A stretch of 64,000 bases of DNA, from NCBI RefSeq assembly GCF_000518985.1, contig NZ_JAEQ01000006.1, positions 124,001 through 188,000 on the forward strand, in the 5' to 3' direction. Each line of letters starts with the position of its first letter. The first letter of the stretch is position 1. The notes under the pieces were generated by a model. The model was not told the origin of the DNA, searched no databases, and was given only the letters and a program-made list of their open reading frames with translations. The position numbers were made by a program, and so were the translations under genes. Source of the stretch: Chelativorans sp. J32. Its GTDB lineage: Bacteria > Pseudomonadota > Alphaproteobacteria > Rhizobiales > Rhizobiaceae. Shown one piece after another: positions 1-7,986 of this stretch.

Positions 1-48
1 GGCATTGATCGTGTCGATGATCCTCGCCGCATACAACAATCGGCTCAT
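1..48 (-). CDS. Partial CDS, possible TRAP transporter small permease (N-terminus only)
   Basis: Sixteen codons of a leftward gene are inside the window (MSRLLYAARIIDTINA). The ATG is at 48-46 and is preceded on the minus strand by a strong GGGGGAG Shine-Dalgarno about six bases away, which is the main reason to believe the start. The opening, a short basic/hydrophobic stretch followed by an IDTIN-type segment, resembles the N-terminus of DctQ/TRAP small permeases, which often begin with an AIDxxNE-like segment before the first membrane helix. Sixteen residues cannot settle this, so the function is a guess; the coding call is better supported than the name. Confidence 0.45.
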   Translation of the reverse strand, partial: MSRLLYAARIIDTINA

Positions 49-654
49 CTCATTCTCCCCCCTCGAATTCCGCCAATTGGCACGCCGGACACGGGTGGCC
101 GCCGACGCGCCTGCAAACAGCCATCCTTGAAAGCGGATCTCAAATTCCACATCCCCGATGGAATCGTATCGCTATAGAAGGCGATATAAGTATGATGCTT
201 GTGATACGATTAATACGATTTGCAGAAGGTTACGCGCCTGTCAATGGCCGACATGTGAACGAGCCTGCATTGAGGCAATAAGAGGTTCGACTTGTTGCGC
301 TGCAGTGGGATGGCCGAAATTCCGCGCGATTGCATGGTCGTTAAGGGCAGGCAAGCCCACTCGCATCTAGCTGCTTATCCGCCAAAGTTTCTCTTATGCT
401 CCGGATAAGTGAAACGGACTGTTCATTATCCGATACATTGGGAGACTTAATTGTATCATTCGGAGGGTCGGGTGCTAAGCCAGGGCAATGCGTTTTGGAA
501 TGGTCTGCTTCTGAGCCATGCGCTCTTCGAGCGGGATGCGTCCGAGGGGACCGAGCAAAGATATCTGCACGGGGTTCGACCAGCTTTCTCTAGAGTTTCT
601 CGAAGCGGACGAGCTGTGCCTCCGCCGCGCGACGACAGTGGCGCAACCGCCGCG
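49..654. other. Gene-poor leader region with repeated TTATCCG heptamer
   Basis: About 600 bases separate the leftward gene at the edge from the hydrolase. Short frames here (for example one from 158) have no Shine-Dalgarno and cysteine/arginine-rich composition typical of non-coding translation. The stretch is less GC-rich than its surroundings. It holds a perfect inverted repeat CTTATCCG (374-381) / CGGATAAG (402-409) and a third TTATCCG at 426-432, which may be a regulator binding array for the hydrolase. Confidence 0.4.
374..432. promoter_or_regulatory. Candidate operator: inverted CTTATCCG repeat plus third half-site
   Basis: CTTATCCG at 374-381 is mirrored by CGGATAAG at 402-409 (20-base spacer), and TTATCCG recurs at 426-432. 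Three copies of a heptamer in 60 bases of otherwise unassigned DNA upstream of the hydrolase suggest a protein binding site. No regulator is identified; the small XRE regulator at 1871-2140 is only a neighbour. Confidence 0.3.
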
Positions 655-1650
655 ATGCTCCTGCTTGCGCTGGCTTTCCTCCTGATCGCGGTTATGGAAG
701 CGGGGGCCGGGGTAGGGGTCATAAGGATCGATGTGCGTCTGAGCGGCGGAGAGCCGTTCGAGGTCGCAGTGTTCTATCCCACTGATGAAGGAACAGAGAT
801 CACCGCAATCGGCCCCTATGATGTCCGGGCAGAAATCGACGCCCCCGCATCTACAGGTTCATTTCCTCTGGTCGTGATTTCGCATGGATCGCTTGCGAGC
901 ATGCTCAGTCATCATGACTTGGCCAGTTACCTCGCCCATAGCGGTTTCGTCGTCGCCGCCGTCGAGCACACCGGCGACAATTACAAGGATCGAAGTGGGC
1001 TAGGAAGACTGGAGAATGCATCGAACCGCGTGAAGGAAGTGTCGGCTGCGATCGACGCTTTGCTTGAAGGTCCGCTCCGCCGGATGATTGACGCTGGTCG
1101 AATAGGGGTCGTCGGCTATTCTGCCGGTGCGACGACCGCGCTTATGCTGGCTGGCGCCACACCTGTCTTCGAAGCCCTCATTGATTACTGTGCAGGGATG
1201 AGTCGCCGGACCGCGCTTTGTGAGGCGGGTGGGCGGCGCATTCCCGGTTCAGCGCCCTTGCAAGTCTTGCCGGACAGGCGGATTGGTGCGGTCTTCTTGC
1301 TGGCGCCGATCGGGGCCGTCTTCCCGTCGAAGAACCTTCCTGTCACGATTCCCGTCGGCATTGTAGCGGCGGGTTCGGATCAGGAAGTCCCGTTGGAGCA
1401 ACACGTCGAACCGCTGGTCGAGGGCCTTTCCAATCTCGTGGTCCTCGATGTCATCCCCCTTGCAGGGCACTCGGTTTTTTTGGCGCCGTGCAGCGACCGG
1501 CTGAAGGCAGTGGAAAGAGAACTCTGTACTGATCCGCCGCTCGTTGACCGCGTCCGCGAGCATGCCCTCCTGAACGCCCTGGCGCTTTCGTTCTTCCAAC
1601 ATGCCTTCCGAGACGGCGGATCAAGCCAGATGGACGAGCAGAAACCATGA
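655..1650 (+). CDS. Exported alpha/beta hydrolase (dienelactone-hydrolase-like)
   Basis: Predicted 331-residue secreted or periplasmic serine hydrolase. The open frame runs from 451, but the first 68 codons read like non-coding sequence and the ATG at 655 opens a clean hydrophobic signal peptide (MLLLALAFLLIAVMEAGAG), so I start there. The nucleophile elbow GYSAG places the catalytic serine near residue 156, and the C-terminal GHS near residue 272 supplies the likely histidine. An early VISHGS segment is the usual oxyanion-side strand of platelet-activating-factor-acetylhydrolase/dienelactone-hydrolase relatives that act on esters. Cysteines near residues 182 and 196 could form a disulfide, which suits an exported enzyme. 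It stands alone; the substrate is unknown. Confidence 0.75.
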   Translation: MLLLALAFLLIAVMEAGAGVGVIRIDVRLSGGEPFEVAVFYPTDEGTEITAIGPYDVRAEIDAPASTGSFPLVVISHGSLASMLSHHDLASYLAHSGFVVAAVEHTGDNYKDRSGLGRLENASNRVKEVSAAIDALLEGPLRRMIDAGRIGVVGYSAGATTALMLAGATPVFEALIDYCAGMSRRTALCEAGGRRIPGSAPLQVLPDRRIGAVFLLAPIGAVFPSKNLPVTIPVGIVAAGSDQEVPLEQHVEPLVEGLSNLVVLDVIPLAGHSVFLAPCSDRLKAVERELCTDPPLVDRVREHALLNALALSFFQHAFRDGGSSQMDEQKP

Positions 1651-1870
1651 GTTCTTATGGACTCTAGAACAAATCGTCAGAACTGCAGGGTTCTCATTCT
1701 TGCGGGCTGAAAATGACGGAGAGGCGGACTCCCGCTCCTACGACCAGTATCGATGTAGACGCTCCTGAGAGAAGGGTCCGACCATGAGGTCGCCTGTCTT
1801 GGATGAATCCAAGTTGGTTTTGAGCTGATGGTTGCAGCAACCCTTCGGATGAACTCCGCCGTATCGACGC

Positions 1871-2140
1871 TCAAGACGTTGGCTTCGCGATAGTGACACC
1901 CAGCTTTCCCTGCGGTGCTTGCGTAAACTCCGCGCCCATCTCCTCAAGTATGCGCCTGAAGATCAGTACGGTTTCGTCCGGGCAAGACGCGTTGCCGTTT
2001 TCAAACCGTGTGACGGTAAGGCCGGACACGCCGGTCAGCCGCGCCAATTCGCGCACACTGACCCGCAGTCCGGCTCTCGCCATCCGGCATTGTGCGGGAG
2101 TGATGAGCCTGGACGCATCGAGAGAATTATTCCGGCTCAT
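1871..2140 (-). CDS. Small XRE-family HTH regulator
   Basis: An 89-residue single-domain DNA-binding protein. The segment ITPAQCRMARAGLRVSVRELARLTGVSGLTVTRFENG is a textbook XRE/Cro helix-turn-helix of the type with helices around residues 13-50; the rest is a short tail (LRRILEEMGAEFT-like) typical of the many short rhizobial XRE proteins that resemble plasmid or prophage antitoxins. The ATG at 2140 begins directly ahead of the domain. No toxin partner is visible beside it: the next gene leftward is the hydrolase on the other strand, and the RND operon lies to the right on the same strand about 100 bases away. Its target is unknown. Confidence 0.75.
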   Translation of the reverse strand: MSRNNSLDASRLITPAQCRMARAGLRVSVRELARLTGVSGLTVTRFENGNASCPDETVLIFRRILEEMGAEFTQAPQGKLGVTIAKPTS

Positions 2141-2238
2141 CTCTATACGGTCGCGATCCTCGTCATCGAATGTTCCTCGCGCTCAATGTCACGGCAACGG
2201 ATCGTTGCATCCGGACGGTTGATCGCATGAGCCACAGA

Positions 2239-5200
2239 TCAGCTGGCATGTTCTTCAACTTCCTGCCGATGTGCAGTTCCTGGGCGGGTTGGCGCCTGAC
2301 CAGCCTCATCGGACAACCGGCGCTGGCCAAGGAGACGCATGACCGCCAGGAAGAACACAGGCACGAAGAGGACCGACAGGATAGTCGCCGTAATCATCCC
2401 TCCCAGCACGCCCGTACCGATCGCGTTCTGGCTCGCCGCACTGGCACCCGAAGCGATGGCAAGCGGCACCACGCCGAGGGTGAAGGCGAGTGACGTCATC
2501 AGGATCGGCCGAAAACGCAGTTGCGCGGCTTCGACGGTCGCCTCGAAGAGGGATTTGCCCTCCGCCAGCAGATCCTTCGCGAATTCCACGATCAAAATCG
2601 CGTTCTTCGCCGACAGGCCGATGATCGTGATCAGGCCCACCTTGAAGTAGACGTCGTTCGGCATGTCCCGCAGCGTGACGGCGATGACGGCGCCGATCAC
2701 GCCGAGCGGAACGACCAGGATCACGGAAAGCGGAATCGACCAGCTCTCATAGAGGGCGGCGAGCAGCAGGAAGATGAAAACCACCGTCAGCGAAAGGAGC
2801 ATCGGCATCTGATTGCCGGACTGGATCTCCTGCAGCGACTGACCCGACCACTCATAGCCGAAACCTTCCGGCAGCTCGCCGACGAGCCGCTCCATCTCCT
2901 CGATGGCTGCGCCCGAGGAATAGCCAGGCATGGCGTTGCCGCTGATGCGCAGAGCCGGATAGCCGTTATACCCAACCACCTGCGCCGGCCCTTTGCTCCA
3001 TTCGATGGTCGCGAAGGAACGGATCGGCACCATCCCGCCATGGCTGTTACGCACATTGAGGTTCAGGATGTTGTCGGGCTGGAGGCGATGTTCGGAGTCC
3101 GCCTGGATAGTAACCCTCTGCATACGTCCTGCATTGGGGAAATCGTTTACGTAGGCCGATCCGAGATTCGACGAGATCGTGTTGTTGATGGCCGAAAAAC
3201 TTACGCCGAAGGCCTCCGCCTTCTGGCGGTCGATCAGCAGACCGACCTCCGGGATGTCGGGCATTCCCTCGATGCGCAGGCCGGTCACGATCGAACTCTC
3301 ATTGGCCGCAGCAATGAGCTGGGCGCCGGCCGCGCTCAGTGCCTCCTGGCCGAGACCCGCACGATCCTGCAGGCGGAAGGCGAAGCCACCCGTCGTGCCC
3401 AGGCCCGCAATCGGGGGCGGCGACAGGGCAAAAGCAATTGCGTCCTTGATCTGCATCAGCTTCATATTGGCGCGCGCAGCCAATGCCTCGGCGGAATTCT
3501 CCGGACCGCGCTCCGCCCAGTCGGTGAGGGTGATGAACGCAAGGCCGGCATTCTCGCCCGCCCCGCTGAAGCTGAAGCCGCGAACGAAAGCGGTTTGATC
3601 GACCGCTTCTTCTTCCTTGAAGATACCTTCCACCTGATGCTGGACCGCATCGGTGCGGTTTGTGCTGGCACCGGCAGGAGCCTGCATATCGACAAGGATG
3701 AAGCCCTGATCCTCGTTCGGCAGGAAGGATGAAGGCAGGCGCAGGAAGCCCCAGCCGAGCGCGGCGATGAGCACGAGATAGATCACCATAACCCGGCCGA
3801 CGCGGCCGAGCAGCCAGCGAACGCCGCTCGTATAGGAGCTGGTCGTGCGTGCGAACCCCCGGTTGAACCAACCGAAAAAGCCCTTCTTCTCCTGCCCATG
3901 CCCTTTGATCGGCTTCAGGAAGGTTGCGCACAATGCAGGCGTGAAGGAAAGCGCCAGCAGCCCGGAGAAGGCGATGGAGACGACCATCGTCAGCGAGAAC
4001 TGCTGGTATATCACTCCGACCGAACCCGGGAAGAAGGCCATTGGAATGAACACAGCCGCAAGCACCATCGTGATGCCGATAATCGCGCCGCTGATCTGTC
4101 CCATTGCCTTGCGCGTCGCCTGGACTGGCGAAAGCCCCTCCTCGGCCATGATGCGCTCGACATTCTCGACCACGACGATCGCGTCATCGACGAGGATGCC
4201 GATGGCAAGCACCATGGCAAACATGGTCAGTACGTTGATGGAGAAACCGGTAGCCCACATGACCGCGAACGTACCCATGAGAGCTACCGGAACCACGAGC
4301 ATCGGGATGATCGTGTACCGGAAGTTCTGCAGGAAGAGGAACATCACGGCGAAGACGAGCACCATGGCCTCGAGCAGCGTATGGACGACCTTCTCGATCG
4401 AAACAGCGACGAAGGGCGAGGTGTCATAAGGAATGACATACTCGATCCCCTCGGGGAAAAACCGCGCAAGCTCATCCATTTTCGCGCGCACGGCCTCGGC
4501 TGTAGCCATCGCATTGCCGGAGGGCGAAAGCTGCACGCCGATACCAGCCGCCGGCTGGCCATTGATACGGGTGGAGAAATTATAGCTTTCGGCACCCACC
4601 TCCACGCGCGCGACGTCGCGCAGGCGCACGGTTGAACCATCTTCATTGGCTCGCAGGACGATCGAGCCGAACTCCTCCGGCGTGCTGAGCTGTCCATCGA
4701 CGCGGACAATGGCAGTCGAGCGGGAAATCTCGCTCGGTTGTGTGCCGATGCTTCCGGCCGCCACCTGGGCGTTCTGAGCCGTGATTGCCGCCGACACATC
4801 GGCCGGCGTAAGGTTGAGACCCACCATCTTGTCGGGGTCGAGCCAGATACGCATGGACTGCTGGCTGGCAAAGACCTGTGCTCGGCCCACGCCGTCGATG
4901 CGCTGGATCTCGCCAAGGATATTGCGGTTGATGTAGTCGCCAAGCTCGACCGCGTCGCGGGAGCCGTCATTCGAGATCAGGCCGACCATCATCAGGAAGG
5001 ATGATCCGGCCTCCATGACCTGGACGCCCGTGCGCCTCACGATATCGGGAAGACGCGCCTCCACCCGCCGGATGGCATTCTGAACGTCGATGGCGGCCTT
5101 GCTGGAATCCGTGCCCGGTTCGAAGGTGGCATTGATCTGCATCATGCCGGAGGAGTCGGAGGTGGACTCGAAATATATCAGACCTTCGACACTATTCAGC

Positions 5201-5403
5201 TCATTCTCGATCGGGCGAGTGACGCTCTGATATATGTCTTCCGGGGCGGCGCCAGGATAGATGGTGTAGACCGTGATCTGTGGTGGCGCGACGCTGGGAT
5301 ACTGCGCTACGGGCAGTTGTGGAATGGCAAGCAAGCCCGCAAGCAGGATGAAGATTGCGACGACCCAAGCAAAAACCGGGCGGCCAATGAAGAACTGAGC
5401 CAT
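2239..5403 (-). CDS. acrB: RND multidrug efflux inner-membrane transporter (AcrB type, HAE1)
   Basis: A 1054-residue proton-driven drug exporter of the inner membrane, second gene of an efflux operon. The frame is open to 5541, but the ATG at 5403 gives the canonical start MAQFFIGRPVFAWVVAI and has GAGGAGAAACAGCAA before it. Features of HAE1 transporters are all present: the N-terminal transmembrane helix, the porter segment with FEPGTDSSKAAIDVQNAI, the GILVDDAIVVVENVER helix near residue 400 with the paired proton-relay aspartates, and the C-terminal LSAKNAILIVEFAKD helix. Length matches AcrB/MexB (about 1040-1055). It follows the periplasmic adaptor gene by 13 bases. No outer-membrane TolC-type gene is in the operon, so it presumably uses one encoded elsewhere. 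Confidence 0.95.
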   Translation of the reverse strand: MAQFFIGRPVFAWVVAIFILLAGLLAIPQLPVAQYPSVAPPQITVYTIYPGAAPEDIYQSVTRPIENELNSVEGLIYFESTSDSSGMMQINATFEPGTDSSKAAIDVQNAIRRVEARLPDIVRRTGVQVMEAGSSFLMMVGLISNDGSRDAVELGDYINRNILGEIQRIDGVGRAQVFASQQSMRIWLDPDKMVGLNLTPADVSAAITAQNAQVAAGSIGTQPSEISRSTAIVRVDGQLSTPEEFGSIVLRANEDGSTVRLRDVARVEVGAESYNFSTRINGQPAAGIGVQLSPSGNAMATAEAVRAKMDELARFFPEGIEYVIPYDTSPFVAVSIEKVVHTLLEAMVLVFAVMFLFLQNFRYTIIPMLVVPVALMGTFAVMWATGFSINVLTMFAMVLAIGILVDDAIVVVENVERIMAEEGLSPVQATRKAMGQISGAIIGITMVLAAVFIPMAFFPGSVGVIYQQFSLTMVVSIAFSGLLALSFTPALCATFLKPIKGHGQEKKGFFGWFNRGFARTTSSYTSGVRWLLGRVGRVMVIYLVLIAALGWGFLRLPSSFLPNEDQGFILVDMQAPAGASTNRTDAVQHQVEGIFKEEEAVDQTAFVRGFSFSGAGENAGLAFITLTDWAERGPENSAEALAARANMKLMQIKDAIAFALSPPPIAGLGTTGGFAFRLQDRAGLGQEALSAAGAQLIAAANESSIVTGLRIEGMPDIPEVGLLIDRQKAEAFGVSFSAINNTISSNLGSAYVNDFPNAGRMQRVTIQADSEHRLQPDNILNLNVRNSHGGMVPIRSFATIEWSKGPAQVVGYNGYPALRISGNAMPGYSSGAAIEEMERLVGELPEGFGYEWSGQSLQEIQSGNQMPMLLSLTVVFIFLLLAALYESWSIPLSVILVVPLGVIGAVIAVTLRDMPNDVYFKVGLITIIGLSAKNAILIVEFAKDLLAEGKSLFEATVEAAQLRFRPILMTSLAFTLGVVPLAIASGASAASQNAIGTGVLGGMITATILSVLFVPVFFLAVMRLLGQRRLSDEAGQAPTRPGTAHRQEVEEHAS

Positions 5404-5416
5404 TTGCTGTTTCTCC

Positions 5417-6643
5417 TCAGTCGGCCGCTCTGTCGGAAGACTTAGCGAGTGCCGTATCGCCCTTCCCGTGAGAATCCGTAGCGTCGTCCTTAGCCGAGGC
5501 CAGAGACCAGGGCTCGGGCACGACCGTCGCGCCGGGCGCAATCTTCTGGAAGCCTTCGACGATCACACGGTCGCCCTCTTCAAGCCCTTCGCCGATGACC
5601 CAACGGTCCTCGAATGCGCGGGCGACCTGCACCGGCCTAAGCTCGACGACATTCTCGCCATTCACGACATAGACCTGCGCCGTGCCGGAAGCATTGCGCT
5701 GCACCGCCTGCTGCGGAACCGCGATCGCCTTCTCCTGGACGCCCTGCTCGATCTGAACGCGGACATACATGCCCGGCAGCAGGTTTCCGTCGGGATTGGG
5801 GAACTCTCCCCGGAGCGTGATCTGCCCGGTGCTCTCGTCCACGGTTGCTTCTTCGAAGAGCAGGCGGCCGTGCTGGGGATAGGGCGTGCCGTCGTCATAG
5901 AGGAGACGCAGGCGCGCCTCGCCGGAGGCGACCGTGGACAGCTCGCCGGCCTCCAAGGCGCGTCGCAGCGCCAAAAGTTCGTTGGCCGACTGCGTGAAAT
6001 CGGCGTAGACGGGATCGAGCTGCCGGATTGTCGTGAGCGCCTGCTGCATGGTAGAGCTGACCAGCGCGCCTTCCGTGACATTGGCGCGGCCGATCTTTCC
6101 TGAAATCGGCGCGGTCACTTCCGAATATTGTAGGTTGAGCTGGGCTGAAGCGAGGCCGGCTTCAGCGATCGCCACCTCCGCGTTAGCTTGAGCGAGCGCG
6201 GCGAGCGAGCTATCCAGCTGCTGGCGGGAATTTACGCCGCGCTCGGCGAGCGAGCGCTGCCGGTCCGCATCCTGTTGCGCTTGCTTCTGAACCGCCTTGG
6301 CGCGCTGCAGGGTCGCCTCGGCGCTCTGCACTTGCACCTCGAAAGGGCGCGGATCTATGCGGTAAAGGACGTCTCCCTTCTCCACCAGGCTTCCCTGGGT
6401 GAAGACGCGCTCGAGAATGACGCCGGATACCTGCGGCCTAACCTCTGCGATCCGGGTTGGAGCGATGCGCCCCGGTAATTCGTTCAGAACAGGGATCCGC
6501 TCGCGATCCACCTGGACAACCGAAACTTTGGGTGGGGGAGGTGTGCTCCTCTCCTGCGCACTATCGGCATCGCTGCAGGCCGCAAGGGCGAGTGAAACGA
6601 AAATGGCTGAAACGGCACGGAATGCGTTTTTTGAGGTAAGCAT
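5417..6643 (-). CDS. acrA: RND efflux periplasmic adaptor lipoprotein (AcrA type)
   Basis: A 408-residue membrane fusion protein linking the RND pump to an outer-membrane channel. I start at the internal ATG at 6643 because it opens a lipoprotein signal ending in LAAC (cysteine near residue 22); the longer frame to 6721 adds residues with no signal character. In order: lipid anchor, lipoyl half-motif RPQVSGVILERVFTQGS, a coiled-coil hairpin of about 75 residues rich in A, Q and E, the second lipoyl half with APISGKIGRANVTEGALV, the beta-barrel with LPGMYVRVQIEQG, and the membrane-proximal domain. It is the promoter-proximal gene, transcribed away from the TetR regulator and 13 bases before the transporter. 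Confidence 0.93.
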   Translation of the reverse strand: MLTSKNAFRAVSAIFVSLALAACSDADSAQERSTPPPPKVSVVQVDRERIPVLNELPGRIAPTRIAEVRPQVSGVILERVFTQGSLVEKGDVLYRIDPRPFEVQVQSAEATLQRAKAVQKQAQQDADRQRSLAERGVNSRQQLDSSLAALAQANAEVAIAEAGLASAQLNLQYSEVTAPISGKIGRANVTEGALVSSTMQQALTTIRQLDPVYADFTQSANELLALRRALEAGELSTVASGEARLRLLYDDGTPYPQHGRLLFEEATVDESTGQITLRGEFPNPDGNLLPGMYVRVQIEQGVQEKAIAVPQQAVQRNASGTAQVYVVNGENVVELRPVQVARAFEDRWVIGEGLEEGDRVIVEGFQKIAPGATVVPEPWSLASAKDDATDSHGKGDTALAKSSDRAAD

Positions 6644-6823
6644 GATACGACTGCCGAGATGAACGTTGAGAGGAAAAGACGGAGCGTGGGAAGCGCTCCG
6701 CCTGACTTGGGAACCAAACATGCCTGCGCCTGCAGGATCGAGAAGGTTCGCTACATTCTCTTTCCCGATGCGGGCTCGGAGGGCAGATCATGGATAAGAA
6801 AGGATTTCGCTTGTGCCGCCCTA

Positions 6824-6847
6824 TATATACGTTCATGATTGTTTGTA
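6824..6847. promoter_or_regulatory. Candidate TetR/AcrR-type operator between efflux operon and regulator
   Basis: A 24-base imperfect dyad centred on CATG: TATATACGTTCA on the left, TGATTGTTTGTA on the right; 8 of 12 positions are symmetric. Its size, AT-richness and position between two divergent genes match operators of AcrR/TtgR-like repressors (known AcrR sites are also 24-base dyads with TACA-like ends). It lies 39 bases from the regulator ATG and about 180 from the adaptor ATG, so it could control both. Confidence 0.5.
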
Positions 6848-6885
6848 AAGAGAGCGGCAGCGGGAGAGGAAGAGGAATTTTCTGA

Positions 6886-7530
6886 ATGCGAAGAACCAAG
6901 GCAGAGGCCGAACAGACTCGCGAAAGCATCCTCGATGCGGCCGTCGACGTTTTCTTCGAGAATGGGGTAAGCCGTTCCACTCTCGAGCAAATTGCCGTTC
7001 GCGCCGGCGTGACCAGAGGTGCCATCTATTGGCATTTCAAGGACAAGGTCGAGATCTTCAAGGCGCTTCAGGACAGCATTCGGCTGCCTCAAGAAGATTT
7101 GATCGTTCACGCCGCGGAACACGGGCATGAGGATCCGCTGACCGTCGTGGAGAGTGGGTGTCTTTCGGCTTTGCAGCTTTTCGAGGAGGATGAGCGGCAG
7201 CAGCGCATCATGGCGATTCTATCGCAACGCTGCGAATATGTGGGCGAAATGGCGGGCTTTATCGCCAGGATCGGGGAAGCGAACCAACAGATGCTGAACC
7301 ATATCCGCCGGCTCGTGCAGATGGCTTCGCAAAACGGCTCGCTCCGATCCGAGTGGCAGCCTGAAATCGCCGCCCGCGCGCTTCAATGCACGATGACGGG
7401 CCTGATACACGAATGGCTCCGCAACAATCGCGAATTCAGCCTGACCGAGGTTGGTGGCAAACTCATCGGCGAATTGATGACTTGCTTCCGTGGGCGCAAC
7501 CGCGCCGAGAATGCCTCCTCACCTAATTGA
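6886..7530 (+). CDS. acrR: TetR-family repressor of the RND efflux operon (AcrR/TtgR-like)
   Basis: A 214-residue one-component repressor. Residues 10-57 form the TetR helix-turn-helix, including ILDAAVDVFFENG, the recognition helix TRGAIYWHFKDK and the preceding TLEQIAVRAGV; the TRGAIYWHF signature is shared with AcrR, TtgR and MexR-adjacent regulators of RND pumps. The C-terminal half is the divergent ligand-binding bundle. AAGAGGAATTTTCTGA precedes the ATG. It is divergent from the adaptor/transporter pair with a 242-base control region that holds a plausible operator, so drug-induced derepression of the pump and autoregulation are the expected mode. Confidence 0.88.
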   Translation: MRRTKAEAEQTRESILDAAVDVFFENGVSRSTLEQIAVRAGVTRGAIYWHFKDKVEIFKALQDSIRLPQEDLIVHAAEHGHEDPLTVVESGCLSALQLFEEDERQQRIMAILSQRCEYVGEMAGFIARIGEANQQMLNHIRRLVQMASQNGSLRSEWQPEIAARALQCTMTGLIHEWLRNNREFSLTEVGGKLIGELMTCFRGRNRAENASSPN

Positions 7531-7559
7531 AGCTGGCCCACGGCATCGTCCGGACAGAG

Positions 7560-7600
7560 CGGCCGTCAGCGCGACCTTCCGAGTGCTGGCCGTTTATTTA
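7560..7600 (+). terminator. Candidate terminator after the TetR gene
   Basis: CGGCC at 7560-7564 pairs with GGCCG at 7588-7592; an inner AGC/GCT extends the stem after a three-base bulge, and TTTATTTATC follows. It lies 30 bases past the TetR stop. The T-tract is interrupted, so this is moderate evidence. Confidence 0.4.
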
Positions 7601-7986
7601 TCTTCAGTCGTTCAAGCACACATTGATATTTGCCGGCAATCTTGAGATGAATTGACCTGTGCCTGTACGGAGGCCAGGGCAGTTCGAGTTCAAGTCGCGC
7701 CGGATATTGGTGCGGCTTTCGTGATCGTCGGAGGCGAATTAAAACGAGACTGCTGGATAAGAACCGTCACTGGTTTCTAATCTATTGCGATTGGATCGGG
7801 TGATTGACAGCCAGCAGATATCAACCGCATTATTCCAGCCAGCGGATAGCTTCGCATTGGGGGACTCAGTTGCGGTGCGTTTCCAATGACGCCATAGAAA
7901 ATCCGATTGGCGATTGCGAGGCTGCCTCGCTTGTCGCTCGGGCACTCTGTCATCCGCACACCGACGTCCTTTACCGAACTCGACGA
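7601..7986. other. Non-coding stretch before the autotransporter remnant
   Basis: No credible gene is visible. An imperfect direct repeat is present: CAGCCAGCAGATATC at 7808-7822 and CAGCCAGCGGATAGC at 7836-7850 (13 of 15 bases equal, 28-base period). It may be part of the promoter region of the decayed autotransporter gene. Confidence 0.3.

Noticed and set aside
158-370. 70-residue cysteine/arginine-rich frame near the left end
   Set aside because: No Shine-Dalgarno and composition of random translation; better explained as promoter region.
2521-3732. 403-residue plus-strand frame opposite the RND transporter
   Set aside because: Low-complexity R/G/D/H-rich antisense translation of the transporter gene; no start signal.
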